Source: Lingula anatina (taxonomy: Eukaryota > Brachiopoda > Lingulata > Lingulida > Lingulidae). From it: DNA of 64,000 nucleotides. Below are positions 48,745-61,032 of the stretch, in pieces. The notes below the pieces were generated by a model. It was not told where the DNA came from, made no database searches, and saw only the letters and a list, made by a program, of their open reading frames with translations. A program made the translations under genes and the position numbers. The stretch spans positions 124,001-188,000 of the forward strand of contig NW_019774624.1 of assembly GCF_001039355.2 (NCBI RefSeq). Direction: 5' to 3'. Each line of letters starts with the position of its first letter. The first letter of the stretch is position 1.

Positions 48745-51304
48745 GTAAGCCTGTCAGTGGCGAGTTGGGGAGAAAAGAGCAGCACTGATAGCAAGGTACT
48801 GTGTACACGTGAACCGGCAAAGTTAATGATAATTTCATGTTGCAAATACATAATTAAATCAGTTAGTTATTTTCCAAACGATATTATTTGAATAGCAGAT
48901 ACATAGATCAAACTAAAAACAATAAAAAATTTTGATGACATTGAAAATCAAAACCAGCGGTGCACGATAGGTTGAGGAGGACACTGCCACAGCAAGTAAT
49001 GCATGAATTTTGTTACATAACACCATATGCTTGTGTCGTTGTTAACTCTGTGGTATTATTACTGCTCATATTAATACCTGATATTATTTCTCAGGCTACC
49101 AAGTACAAATCAACTTATTTTGTGGCAATTGACCTCCATGTTCCATCATGTGTGCAGGCTGTTTATTATTATTATTTGTTCAAGCACATTTTGATAAAGT
49201 GGCTATGCTTTAACAAGAGAAAGTCAAAATTTATGCTGAAGTTTAAAAGATTAAATCATCAGTAGTATATACAATTAAAGCTATTTGATTATGCATATTT
49301 GATTTTCAATTATCTTGATTATGGTATGAGGTTTCTGCCTTTTTCTCTTGCCCTCAAATCAATGTATAAGAAGTAAATTGATAGTGCTTTATTACAATTT
49401 TGGCTTTATACTTTCAGATGTAAAACTGTTTAGATGTTGGTAAAGCTGTAGAGATTGATGTGAGCATAGATCAGGGGAAATGGTATTAGGGAAACTAGGA
49501 GGACAAGACAGATAATGTACTAGTAGATCCATCATCACAGCAAGGGTAGATGGTGTGATCTTGTCCCTGAGGCTGTGCCACAAGTTTTCAATTGGTTGAG
49601 TCCTTACTAAGACAAGCTGCTGCGGTGTGAATCCCAATATGTACATTCAGGTTATACGTGACAGATTTATGACAAAAGAGACCTTCACAATATACTTACT
49701 GTACTAAGGAGTTATTCTTGCGTCTATGCCTCATCAAAAGTACACAGTTACAGTGATTAGAGCATTGTCTGCAAATAGTGAGGTAGTGAAGGCTGCAAGG
49801 TGCCATTGTTTTTCAATATTAAGAATGACAGTATCTGTTTTTTATTTATATATTTATTTTTTTATTATTCATTTTTAATGGGAAGGAAAATCACTTTGTT
49901 CTTTCTATGCCCATTCAGTTAAGGGTTGGTGGCAATATATGGTAAATCTGTCATGCCTGTATGTAGAATTTCTCTTGCTCAAATTTCTACATTTATTGAA
50001 TGCAATATGAAGTTTCCTGACTGATTTATGAGGTTACTTGTAGAAATATCTTGCCTACACACATTTTGTGATATTTTTACTACTTTATACATATGATTAA
50101 TATTTTATTCACATTTCATCAGTGGTGTGTGAAAGGTATTTGCATTTTAGAACTGTAGATATGTGTACCAGCAGGGTTATACTGCAGTAATATCTGTTAA
50201 TATTTCTAAAAATAAGCTTCGTGTTTGATAATTAATTGGTTTGAAATAAATAAATAACCCAAATAAAATCAATTCATTTTATATTTCACATAATCTGTTT
50301 TTATTATTTCTTCTAAGCATTTAATCATAACATCTCCCATCATTATACTGTTATTGTGTAATAACATTGAAAGTTTCCAAGTTTTTATTAACAGGTTGAT
50401 GCTAACGTATTACAAATAAATATAAGCATCAAAGCATATTTCCTTACTCAAAGGTAGCAAACGTACCACTGGCATAATACCGGAAATGATACAGGTAAAG
50501 ATGACAGCATTGATAACTGGGTTTACAGCATGGTTGCATAGTTAGTGTCAGATTGTTATCTGATAAAGTTTGCTACTAGTACCTAGGAACAAAAGGTCTG
50601 GCACTTGACAATCAAGTTGATAAAATCACAAAACTCCTGTAGAAAATAGTGCATACCTGCCCAACATTGATTTGTTCAGATTCTTGACCAAGGGGTGCAT
50701 TACTGGTGTCAAGGGCCAAGACTTGAACTTAGGGGTTTGGCATGTCACTGGACATTCCTCTCGATTTCTGCCCAAATCTAATAAAGCCTCAGTTGCTTAA
50801 CTTTCGCCAAATTTCCAATATCTACAGGTCGTGTTGTTTAATGCTTGGGGTCTCTTCTCTGGCGGCGGTTAACTGGGGACACCTGTGCGGCCTGTCAACG
50901 CACCAAGACCCACTTTTGCCAGTGCCACATTTTCCATTGCCGTAAATATCAAATTTGTGAAAAGAATGAGGAATAATGACAGTTATGAAAAATGTTTGGA
51001 AGTAACTGTCACCTTCGCCACAGTATCCATATGGGCTGTGCTGCCCCCCCACCACAGGCGACACCTTGCGGAGCAAGCGTGCGTAATCCAGGGTGCAACT
51101 GAAAATAACCTTGTCGCGCGACCTTATTACTGGCGGCTATTATTGCCATATCTATACATGTGACTTTGGCTTTGTTTATGGTCAAATTTTAGAGATGAAA
51201 ATCAGTCAAGGGCGCTGACAAAAATGAATAGATTACAAGAAGAAAATAAGCCAAGTGTCATGAAATCTATCACCTAACTGCCCCGAAATGTTTTATTTTT
51301 TCTA

Positions 51305-51307
<3 letters not shown>

Positions 51308-51371
<64 letters not shown>
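51308..51371. repeat. (CT)n(TG)n microsatellite
   Basis: A CT run followed directly by a TG run. Confidence 0.9.
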
Positions 51372-53344
51372 CAAAACCGCCCCATGTAACTACTTTGACC
51401 ACTGGCATGTAGAGCCATGTACTAATATCACTTCTCCAGATAAGATGCGGCTAATCATCGTTATTGTTTGTGGTCAGGTGCTCGAGCTGGCGGAATCGAC
51501 GATAGATAGTGTATCATTTAATTGTTTCTTTTTTTCTTTGAAAAGTTTCTATCTCTTTGTGGTAGTAGATTTCGCGGCGGGTCTTTCCAAGTAACTAGGG
51601 ATGACAACATTTCCTAGATTTGGTCTAAAAGGGTATAAAACAGTTACACGTATAACAACAGGGGATTCTTTTATCAAAAATGTGGACATTTCTACCGCCA
51701 AACCTACGTGTGTACATGGAACTGAGATCAAGTCACAAGACACAGCACAGCCAGTCACAGTAAAGTGACTTCACGCCAGCTCCATAAGCTAATTATTTTC
51801 AGTGTTATCGATAAATGAGGGCCAGTTCCAACTGTACATAGATATGTATTACGATTCAATTCAGAGAGCTTAATATACTGAGTGCAAGTCAACTTAATTT
51901 TGCTCTCGTGAATTATCTTTAAATCAGTATCTAGTTACTTCCACAATTTTCTTTTCAATAATTTTTACAGCGTTTATTATTCATGCCAAAGTAAAGTGGA
52001 CTTAAGATTTTCTCCACCAAAATGAATTTTATTTCAATGTTAGGAGAACCTCATTATAAATCGTCCGAATGTATCCAAGATTTGCCCGTGATCTGAATCA
52101 ATTATATAACAATGTGAATTATAATGTCGCTGTTATCTGTCAAAACTATATCAGGTGCTATCCATTCGTGTATGTCTCCGGCGGAACTCACAAAAGCTAA
52201 GATAACTCTGAGATGTTCTGATTTCATTATCTGATTTCATTTGATTGTGCATATTCTGAAATCCGGGTCTTCTTTTCTAACTCAACGTGTGATGTTTTAT
52301 ATATATACCCTAGCTGTTTTCGTAAAATTCAGCGAGATTGAGTTGCGCCCCTTGTAGATCTTATTTAACTTGTTAACGATGGTCACGTTTAGAATTTTAC
52401 AAACAACAGAACAATCGCATTTGTGATTTAAAAGTTTCTTATCCTTCTTTTACATTTGAAGTTAGTACATTGTTCTGGTTTTTTGTCTTTTTACCCTTTG
52501 AATTTTTAACTAATGTTCAGTAAAGCGGGAAGCTTAACGTAGATATCATTGACTTTTCACTGACAAACTTACACCTGTTTTTTTATGAAATCGTAATGAA
52601 ATGTGTCAGTTATAAGTAATGAATGATAAACCTGACAAGCCTTATGAGCCGATTATGGCTCGAAGGGGATACGTGAGAAAGTAATACTTTATAAACCATT
52701 TACTTACTTTGTACAATGAAATATCTTGTAGTATCCGACCCTATATGAGGGGAGAGTCCCGCAAACCCCAGCACAGACTGTGGCACTGTATTTACGCAAC
52801 GGCCAACAAGTTGCGAGTGCCCAAAAATTGAGTGGAAAAGTCTTCAGTGTCAACACCAAGGCCTTGGTGATACAGGTATTCCAATTCCGTTTATTCCAGG
52901 GATTTTTTTCAGCTCATAGAGCAAAAAATAAGCTGCACCAAGATGGCCTTATTTCCTCGACGTTGCGACTAAGACATTAATCCCCGGACTGAAACCAGAC
53001 GCTTACTCCCGCTTGACCGCCACAGTCCGACGTCGCGTTCAAATCTGGCTGGTCGAAAGGAAGACGCGGTAGCGTGGTTTGTTTTTGATTTATCAGATCA
53101 TATGTATGACGCGCCGCGGAAATAAAGGTACGTGTATCTGTCACCTTTAGAATTAGATCTGAGTGCGATATGCAAATGGCTTATATAAATACGCGCATAG
53201 AAAGTCATTAAAAGCAAGCTTAGTCAAAAGTCGTGATCAGGATAATTTGGGGGAGTTAAGACTCTATTAAAAGAGTCACAGGTGCGTTAGGAAAATGATG
53301 GCCTTTGCGTGCTTGCATATTGAAACCAGGGCCAGGGTTTCCCA

Positions 53345-53345
53345 A

Positions 53346-53391
<46 letters not shown>
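53345..53391. repeat. (AAT)n microsatellite
   Basis: An uninterrupted ATA/AAT trinucleotide run. It borders the segment that resembles an interspersed-element end. Confidence 0.9.
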
Positions 53392-53394
53392 TCA

Positions 53395-53690
53395 ACAACA
53401 GTCGACTTCAGGGGGGTCCTGACCCCCCCCCCTTCGGTTTCTGAAAAATATATCACACCAATATTCCCCTCTTGAAATTAGAATTTTGACAAGCTAAATC
53501 ATAGTTCTAAACCGTACCAAAGGGCACTGTTTGCTCCTCAGAAAACCAAAAAATTTTCGGGGCCCCTGAACAGGCCCCAAACCCCAAACTAAGGGGGCGA
53601 TGGTTGGCTTCGCATCCGAGGTCTGTCATTCCGGACCCCCCCCCCCTTCAAATCTTCAAATAATCCTGGATCCGCCCCTGTTAACAGTCT
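53395..53690. mobile_element. Interspersed-repeat-like segment, class unknown
   Basis: The segment has alternating G-runs and C-runs (ggggggtcctgacccccc at the left, then a ggggcccctgaacaggcccc palindrome) and ends in cctggatccgcccctg. I recall this terminal motif from many invertebrate interspersed repeats. There is no open reading frame, and the boundaries are guesses. Confidence 0.3.
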
Positions 53691-53870
53691 GATTGGTAAA
53701 TAAGTCAGTCGACAAAATAAATAAAGAGACCAAGCGTGTTTTTCAGTAGTCATACTAGAAAACACCAAACTGTATACGGTCCTTGTTACATGTACTCATT
53801 CATATGAACCTTGACGTTTTATCAAGGGCCTGACCACATGAAAGACACGTCGTTAAGCTGGTACAAGGTG

Positions 53871-53871
<1 letters not shown>

Positions 53872-53949
<78 letters not shown>
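53872..53949. repeat. (AT)n microsatellite
   Basis: About 39 uninterrupted AT repeats, self-complementary. Confidence 0.95.
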
Positions 53950-53952
<3 letters not shown>

Positions 53953-54993
53953 TATATAGACAATGAGAAATTTAAAATGATATGATTCATACATCATTGA
54001 CGTGTCGCGTCTTTGTTAGCGTAAAAAACTAACTTCTGATTCCATGAAAAGCGAACGTGGGCTTGATGCTGAAAATTTAATATTAGTCAACAGGCCCAAT
54101 GAGCAAAATGTATCGTAGCATGGCAGTAGACCTTATCGATTTTTTTGGTGTGTGTGTGTAAAGAAAGACACCCAATGCTAATTTTTCAGAATAATTTTCA
54201 CATGGGGGAAACAGGTGTACTAAGAATGGAAGTCCTAGGAATGGAAGTCCGGGCTCTCGTATGATTAGTAGCCTACAGGTTAGGGTTAACGCATTGGAGT
54301 AGGCCCTTTTGGGGTTAGTACATAGACGAATACACCGCCATGCACAACAAAAATTTTAAAGGCAAACGCTTTTCTTTCATTTTCCTTCATATGAAATGGA
54401 AAAATGACAAATATGAAATGACAAAATAATAAAGAAAACTATTGTTTTCGTAAGTAGACCCCCCCCCACCACCACCACCACCACACTAAACCCAAAACAC
54501 AACGACAGGTGAAGCTGGTGTCACATTGCATCATAATATTATCACGGCGACCTACAGTAAGAAGGGCTCTCGGAATTAATTTACCTAAGCAAGAAATTCC
54601 TTGGTCTGGGTCAAATAAAAGATCATTTTAAAAATGTACCTATCTATAAATACTAGTAGTACTAGTATCTGGGTTAATTAGGCCTTACTTATAGCAAAAC
54701 ACATATATAATTTAGTTTTCGTTTAAGGAACGGTGAAAATAAAAGAAAGTTAAAAGCTTTTAAGGTTTATATCATATTATTGCATAAGGTTAAAATGACG
54801 TTGATAAAGAAGGGGACGGGAAATCAAAAGTAATGTCAAAATCTGTTTTATCTCGTTTTCAGTTCCCCTCTCTATGGTGCTCTTTCGCCTGTGGAGATCA
54901 ATAAGAAAACTCAAAGTCAAGGTCGTAAATTATGCACGCTGTGTTTTGGACAATTATATTTGAATTATTTTAAATCAAACTGTACTGTTGAAG

Positions 54994-55620
54994 ATGTATT
55001 CAAAATTTTCTTTTAGATCATTTAGAAGAGTTCTGGGTCGTGTAATTGTCACAAGACCGGATAAACTTTGTAAAGTTCGAGTAATCAGAATGCAGCTAGA
55101 CGGGAAGCTTTTAAGGGTACGTTCAGTTTTACAAATTACTGATACACGCCAAAACAGTTTAAAGTTAAAATTTAATTAACCACAGCCAGCTAAGGCACAG
55201 TATTAATTGATATTTCATTAACCTTACCTTGCTTCTTGTCTTCAGTATTTCAACAAAAGAGAAGATGTGTGGGTATTGGACAGAGAATTACAGTGCAAAG
55301 AAGGGGACATTGTTCTTTATCAACCTATTAAAAATCAGAAGGAACACGTGAGGGTGCCGTACGCTCCATGGGGGACAAGTAGGGAGATTGCCAAAATTTT
55401 GTACAAAGTGGGAGAGACTTTTGACCCAGTGACAGGAAGAAGATGTTTTGGGACAAAGTATGCAGATGAAGATACTATTAATCCAAATGTCAACTATGAA
55501 GATGACCGCCGTGGATACTATCAAGATGACACAAGTTACCTTATGAGAAATCAAGCAAAAAAAGTTATTGAAGATTATAAAAAAAAGGACAACACTGAAA
55601 AAAAGGGCACTCCAGTTTGA
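54994..55620 (+). CDS. MRPS17: Mitochondrial small-subunit ribosomal protein uS17m (MRPS17)
   Basis: Exon 1 is 54994-55116 (41 codons) and exon 2 is 55246-55620, joined in phase 0 at GTACGT and TTCAG, giving 165 residues. The fold motifs of the uS17 family are present: V-L-G-R-V-I-V-T-R (13-21), K-V-R-V (27-30), Y-F-N-K-R at the junction (42-46), G-D-I-V-L (61-65), and the metazoan mitochondrial signature K-V-G...D-P-V-T-G-R-R-C (95-108). The protein binds small-subunit rRNA in the mitochondrial ribosome. The basic, hydroxyl-rich N-terminus fits a short mitochondrial targeting peptide. At 165 residues it is longer than the roughly 130-residue vertebrate form. The extra length is an insert after G-D-I-V-L and a charged, lysine-rich C-terminal tail. 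I chose the ATG at 54994 because the in-frame TTG at 54988 is a poor start. Confidence 0.93.
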
Positions 55621-55868
55621 TATGACTTTCAATGTTGATTAATTCAGATTAATTTGTTGGAAATATGATCAGAAAGAATTGTAATGGTCTTTCTGAAATA
55701 CTGTGTAACATGGCAAGGATGCCTTAAACTTTATCAACCTGGTTGTTTTCATGAAGTACTGAAGAAGAGGTCAAGTAGGATTACCTAGTTTGTATAAAAA
55801 ATTATCAAAATGAATTATAACAATCTTTTTCTCATGTTATGATAGCCATAACCGAGAGAATTTTGATG

Positions 55869-55874
55869 AATAAA
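55869..55874 (+). promoter_or_regulatory. Candidate polyadenylation signal of MRPS17
   Basis: An AATAAA hexamer about 250 bases after the MRPS17 stop codon, followed by an A-rich tract. Confidence 0.5.
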
Positions 55875-56146
55875 AAAAAGAGAAAGGAATCTGAATTGTT
55901 AAAAACATATTTATATGAATCTAGAAAACAAAGAAAAAAATCAATGAAAATTCAAGTATCTGCTGTTTACTTTGTATCCGTTTGTTGTGATTGCAATGTC
56001 TGAAGTGAAAAAAATCATTAAGCAATTTCAGCAAAACGTTTTTCATACACATACTTTATTTCTCGAGATTTCATAATACCATTTTTTTCTGTTTAAATTA
56101 CATTTGTAAAGCCACCATTAAAAAACTTGAAATTAAGAAAAACAAA

Positions 56147-56192
<46 letters not shown>

Positions 56193-57958
56193 TTATGGTG
56201 CAGCTGATAGTCCCACTTTAATAAGTCAGACTATTGAGTTCAATATTATTTACTTTGCTTGCCTAAAATAATTTTCTGACACTGAAGTATTAAACCACTT
56301 TTGAAAAGTAGCTTTAAGGTTGAAGTTCGTGCAGCTCCTCATTTTACTCACCACACAATTTTTGCTTTGACCAAGAAATTTGACAGTCACTTGATTTAAT
56401 AAACTGGAAGGGATACATAGTATGGACATGTATTGTATTTCTTTTTTTTATTTTTAATTCAATATTAAGACAAAACATTAAATTATCTTACCAACTTCCA
56501 CATAAGATTTTCAAAAATAAGTTTTCAGCCATTGAACACAATCTTATTTTTCTAAGCTTGATCTTTGTAACACAATTTTGTACTGATATATCAGAAGTTT
56601 ACATGATTTGATCATGGTTTTTCAAGTCTTGGTGTCTCAAAATTGCTCTTTGAATAAATGAGCCTCCACTAACAAAAGAGTGCCACCGGTAAAATTTCAC
56701 AACTGAAAGTTCGGTTGGAAGTTGTAGTGCGCTCATTTCATGAGTTGAAATGCGAACTGGCACTTAGACACAGAAAGTCCTCCTTGATTAGAATAGATGT
56801 TTAACAGACCCAACAGCGGAAAACTACAACACACTTTCAGGTCAGTTTCAAATTAGTCCATCGAAATGATGCGCATCTGGCTAGCCCCTGCATGGTAACG
56901 CCTCCCAACGTGCTGCACGTTTCGAGACACATGTGCGTAAGCCAAGTGTTTGATGCGGGTCAGATTCTCCTTTCTTTTAGATATATCTGCAAAGTCGTGT
57001 TCATACTACCAGTAGTTTGGGGGGGGGGGTTGAAACTGAAGACGCTGACAGACATCGGGTCTGAAATAAGGGGTCATTTTTTGTGTAACCACATTGTTAC
57101 ATGTACTAGCTCCGCCTCACTACCTGCCAGGGGTTACTCCCCCTAATCGATATAAAGTGAGCTAAATAGCACTCGGAGAGCCCAGACCTCAAAGCAACAA
57201 AGCTCGCATTACTTTTAATGAATTCCCAATTTACTGAGTATTTACCTAAATTATCATAACATTAATTGATTAATTAATTGATGAATCAACCACCACCATA
57301 ATGTAGTCAATTTTTGACCTGTCATGAAAATATCAAAATCCTTCCATAACCTTTTTATAGTGTTGCTTAAAGATAAAGAGACTTTACTTCTTGTAATCAA
57401 TTAATTCACCACCACCAAAATATATTTGTTTCCAAATATTACATCAAAATCTATCCACTTTTAGCTTTTCACTATCAACTTTTTTCCTTTATTTTGCTAG
57501 CAGACAGGCAGACCAATAATTGACTAATATTATATTTAAATTGATTGCTGGATCACAACGAAAATCTAATCATTTCTTACTCGGTCCACTCCCAACAGTT
57601 ACTGAATATTAATTTTTTTTATTTAATCATATGTTATTAGATGTTGCATTTTTACTAGGGGGACTCTTTCCTGTGGAGAAAGTAGCGATGTGGGGTACTT
57701 ATTGTGCAATTACAAAAAGGATGTATAGTGATGTTACTTTGTGTATAGTGGTAACTGCATGATAACCAAAAAAAAAAAAAAAACCACTTTGGCTGCACCC
57801 ATCTCCTCCCCTTTTAGGCAAAGGATTGATACTTATAATTTACCACCTACTTTTTTATTTTATAATTTAATTGCTTGTATCTGGCTTGAAAAAGTGTCCC
57901 ATTGTATCTGAAATACATGAAATCAAGTGTCAGATTTTAAATTTTTTTCCATCATTAG
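55875..57958. other. Intergenic region between MRPS17 and the AADAC-like hydrolase
   Basis: No gene is supported. It contains a 43-base poly-T tract (56149-56191), a G-run near 57018-57028 and AT-rich sequence. The hydrolase promoter should lie at its right end, but no core motif is convincing. Confidence 0.45.
56149..56191. repeat. Poly-T tract
   Basis: A run of 43 T residues, likely low-complexity or the reverse of an inserted poly-A tail. Confidence 0.9.
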
Positions 57959-60866
57959 ATGAAGACCTTACTGGTAGCAGGAGTAGTGGTAGCTTTAGCG
58001 TATGCCACATATTGTTTTCTGGATGTCCCCGTACCCTCAGATTTTCCAGAAACATGGAAAGTGAAGATTATGGATGGCAAGTTGCGCGGTCTTGGAAAAC
58101 TGGTAATAAATGATAAAGACAATAATTTATTTATTTATAGTCTTAAATCTATCAAATGTAAGATACCAGTAGACTTAACAGCATGAAAATATGTACAAGT
58201 AATTCAAGATGAAAATTATAGATGGTTAGAAATAAGTACATAATTATCTCTTTCATGCAGACTTTCCTTAATTGTTGGTTGATTCACAAGTAATAAAAAT
58301 GGTCATAGCCCTTATGAAACAAACCTAAAATGCAATTGAATATTGATCATTTACATGTTTATGAAACAGTATGACTCACATAATTTTAAGAAAATGTCAA
58401 AATCCACATGATATAAACATTGAGCTTTTATAGCTATATAATACTGCGTTAATTACCATACACACAATTTAATACCCACCTTCTTCAACTTTTACAGGAT
58501 TCACTGATGATGTTTGTCACAGGTGACAAAGACGTAAGAACTCATCCGTGGGCACGTTGGATTCTGAACACTGTATTTAAACTGTTACATACTGGGTTAC
58601 CATGGATACAAGGGACAGACCAGGATGTGAAGGTACATGTGACAGAAGAGATGCATCAGGTCATAAGCAGATAAAGTTAAACCACCCACAGTTTCAGAGG
58701 TCACTGAGAATCATTTCAGGATGTTGATAATAGATGTGTGTGTGTCTAATGACCTTTGAAATTCAGGGTTTGGCTATCAGTCATATGGAGAGTCACATCA
58801 GGAAGATCGTAATTTTCAGAAATCAATAAGTAGTTATTATGGCCCTTTAACTGTTTCGATACAGTGATCAATTTAGCTGTTGTATAAAAAAGCAAGTCAT
58901 TCCACAATTTCTGAAAAAATTGCACCAAGTCAAATTGCTCATTACAACAAATACTCATCATTCCTAAAGAATGAATTAATATTATTTACCAAAATGTTTT
59001 ATGCCTTTATATCCAAATAAACTGACTTCAGTTTTTGAAAAGTTGGTAAGATTGATATCAAAGTGATTACTTATGCCAGTAAGTGATAATGATAAATCTT
59101 TTAAAAAATAATTTGAAATAAATGAGGTCTTTGAAATTTGTGATAATAATCATGGTCTATAGGTTTACTACACAACAATGAGAGGTCTGCAGGTTTTAAC
59201 CTTTGAACCCATACAGTCTGAGCATGGAAGGAAGAGACCTGCTATTGTATATTTCCACGGAGGAGGATTTGCCTTATTATCAGAAGGTTTGTGTATTATA
59301 TGTTTTAGGTACACAATGTTTGACACTATACCTGTAGACCATCCAAAGTTTATGTTTTCCTGGATATGTCAGTACTTTTCATAATTACCAAGGAGCACAT
59401 ACTGTATTTGTTGACAAATAACAAACTATAAACCCATTTTTTATTCTCAAGTTTCTGACATATGCCAGTTCTGTTCACATATCAAGAGCATTTTAGACAT
59501 TCTGTAGTCTGTAACAAATTATTGACTTGTCACATTATCATGGTCTTATTTAATTTTTTCACTACGTACAATAACTTAAAGGATATACTTCAGTGATTTT
59601 TTGTTCATTTAAAAAAAAAAAAATTATGTATATGAAATGTTATTGCTGACTTAAAGTAAATAAGAAACATATCTCATAATTTATTTCAGAGTTTGCTGCA
59701 CCAACTCTGAGAATACTTGCCAAAGAGCTTGGTGCAATGTTGTTTTCAGTAAGGTAAGTGTAATGAAGCCACAGTTTGTAATACAGTCCAGCATCATTGT
59801 TAAACAACACAGCAGTCATTGTGCACACTTTTTCTGTTTTGTTATTGGGGTTGGGGGTGGGGGGCTTTCTCTAGGTCAGTGAAAAATGCTAATCATTTGT
59901 TTGCATTTTTGTTGGAAAGTACATTTATTTTGTGCAGTCATGAATTTACCTCTGAATTCATTTGCATGCATCTCACCCCCCCCACCCCCCTCAAAAAAAA
60001 AATTAATAAATAAATAAATTATAGATATAAATAAATAAATAAATAAAAAATAAAAAAAATGATTACCACTTTTTATTCACATTTCCAGTTATCGAATGGC
60101 ACCAGAACACCCCTTTCCTGCAGCCTATGCTGACTGTCTTTCAGTCACTCAATACATTATTGACAACAGCGACAAGTTTGACATTGACAGCAGCAGGGTG
60201 GCTGTAGCAGGAGACAGTGCAGGGGGCAACCTTGCTGCAGCAGTGGCATTAACACTGAAGCAACAGTTGAAGATGCAGATCCTTATGTACCCCATGCTTC
60301 AGGCCTTGGATTTCCAGTTGCCGTCATACAAAGAGAATTCAAAGTACTTTCAGGGTTTCACAAATCAAAGGGTGCTGGCATCCTCTTTCCTTCGATATGC
60401 AGGTCTTCCTCTTAATTACACTGATGCACTGCTCATTAATAATCATACCTCACCAAAACTGAAGAAGTCCAAGTATGCAAGTTACGTTGACCCCAAACTT
60501 AATATCCCAGAGCATCTAGCAACTGTTTCAACAAAAAAGTATGTGGTTGAAACTAGTGGGGGTGATGAAAATCTTTCAAAAGAAATTAAAAAGATTTTTA
60601 CTAACCCTTTATTTGCACCATTGATGGCAGACGATGAGGCCTTAGCTCAGGTGGCACCAGCATACATCATAACAGCAAAGTATGATCCTCTACAGAATGA
60701 TGGCATTATGTATGCTCACAGACTTTCTAAAAATGGCGTCATGATTAAACTTCATGATTACCCAGCATTCCATGCATTCTTGCAGTTCAGTGGCGGTCCA
60801 TTTAAATTAGAAATTGCTGAGAGAGCAGTAAAAGACCTGGTTACTTTTTTAAAGGATCACCTATAA
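57959..60866 (+). CDS. Arylacetamide deacetylase / neutral cholesterol ester hydrolase-type serine esterase (AADAC/NCEH1 family)
   Basis: Five exons: 57959-58102, 58498-58632, 59163-59286, 59690-59753, 60089-60866. They total 1,245 bases (414 residues) with phases 0, 0, 1, 2 and no internal stop. Residues 4-21 form an N-terminal hydrophobic signal anchor, followed by a V-P-V-P segment like the family's Y-x-P-L-P. The oxyanion motif HGGG is at 125-128 and the nucleophile motif GDSAGG at 197-202 with Ser199. Asp355 (in Y-D-P-L-Q-N-D-G) and His384 (in F-H-A-F) complete the triad, with spacing as in human AADAC. Family members are type II ER-membrane enzymes that hydrolyse neutral lipid esters or acetyl-amides in the lumen. 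Y-P-M-L-Q-A-L-D-F and N-N-H-T-S resemble NCEH1, while L-P-S-Y-x-E-N resembles AADAC, so I do not assign orthology. About nine residues are missing between GDSAGG and Y-P-M relative to the human proteins. The ATG follows an acceptor-like ATTAG, so a 5' non-coding exon is possible. Confidence 0.92.
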
Positions 60867-60948
60867 AAAAAGTAATGGGAATCAGCTGACATAGCCCACT
60901 CTCATAACTTTGCATAAAATCAAGCAAGAATTTGTGGGATTTGGAGAA

Positions 60949-61018
60949 GTGGATTCAAAAATAAAGGCATATCTTCACTTGCAGTGGATTTAAAAATAAA
61001 GGCATATCTTCACTTGCA
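60949..61018. repeat. Two tandem copies of a 35 bp unit carrying AATAAA
   Basis: Copies at 60949-60983 and 60984-61018 differ at one base (gtggattcaaa against gtggatttaaa). Each carries an AATAAA, so the hydrolase's 3' end has duplicated polyadenylation signals. Confidence 0.9.
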
Positions 61019-61032
61019 ATGCAAGGAATAAA
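60960..61032 (+). promoter_or_regulatory. Cluster of three polyadenylation signals for the AADAC-like gene
   Basis: AATAAA hexamers at 60960-60965, 60995-61000 and 61027-61032, 94 to 161 bases after the stop codon. The first two arose by the 35 bp duplication. Confidence 0.55.

Larger units (their letters stand above)
48745..54993. other. Stretch without a supported complete gene
   Basis: It contains microsatellites (51308-51371, 53345-53391, 53872-53949), an interspersed-repeat-like segment near 53395-53690, and an open segment near 52744-52878 that looks protein-like but unsupported. No RNA gene or domain-bearing exon was recognised. It may be partly intron of the gene starting at 48639. 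Confidence 0.4.

Noticed and set aside
49392-49646. Minus-strand frame containing P-I-E-N-L-W, reminiscent of transposase ends
   Set aside because: Only six residues match, there is no DDE-type context upstream, and no inverted repeats flank it.
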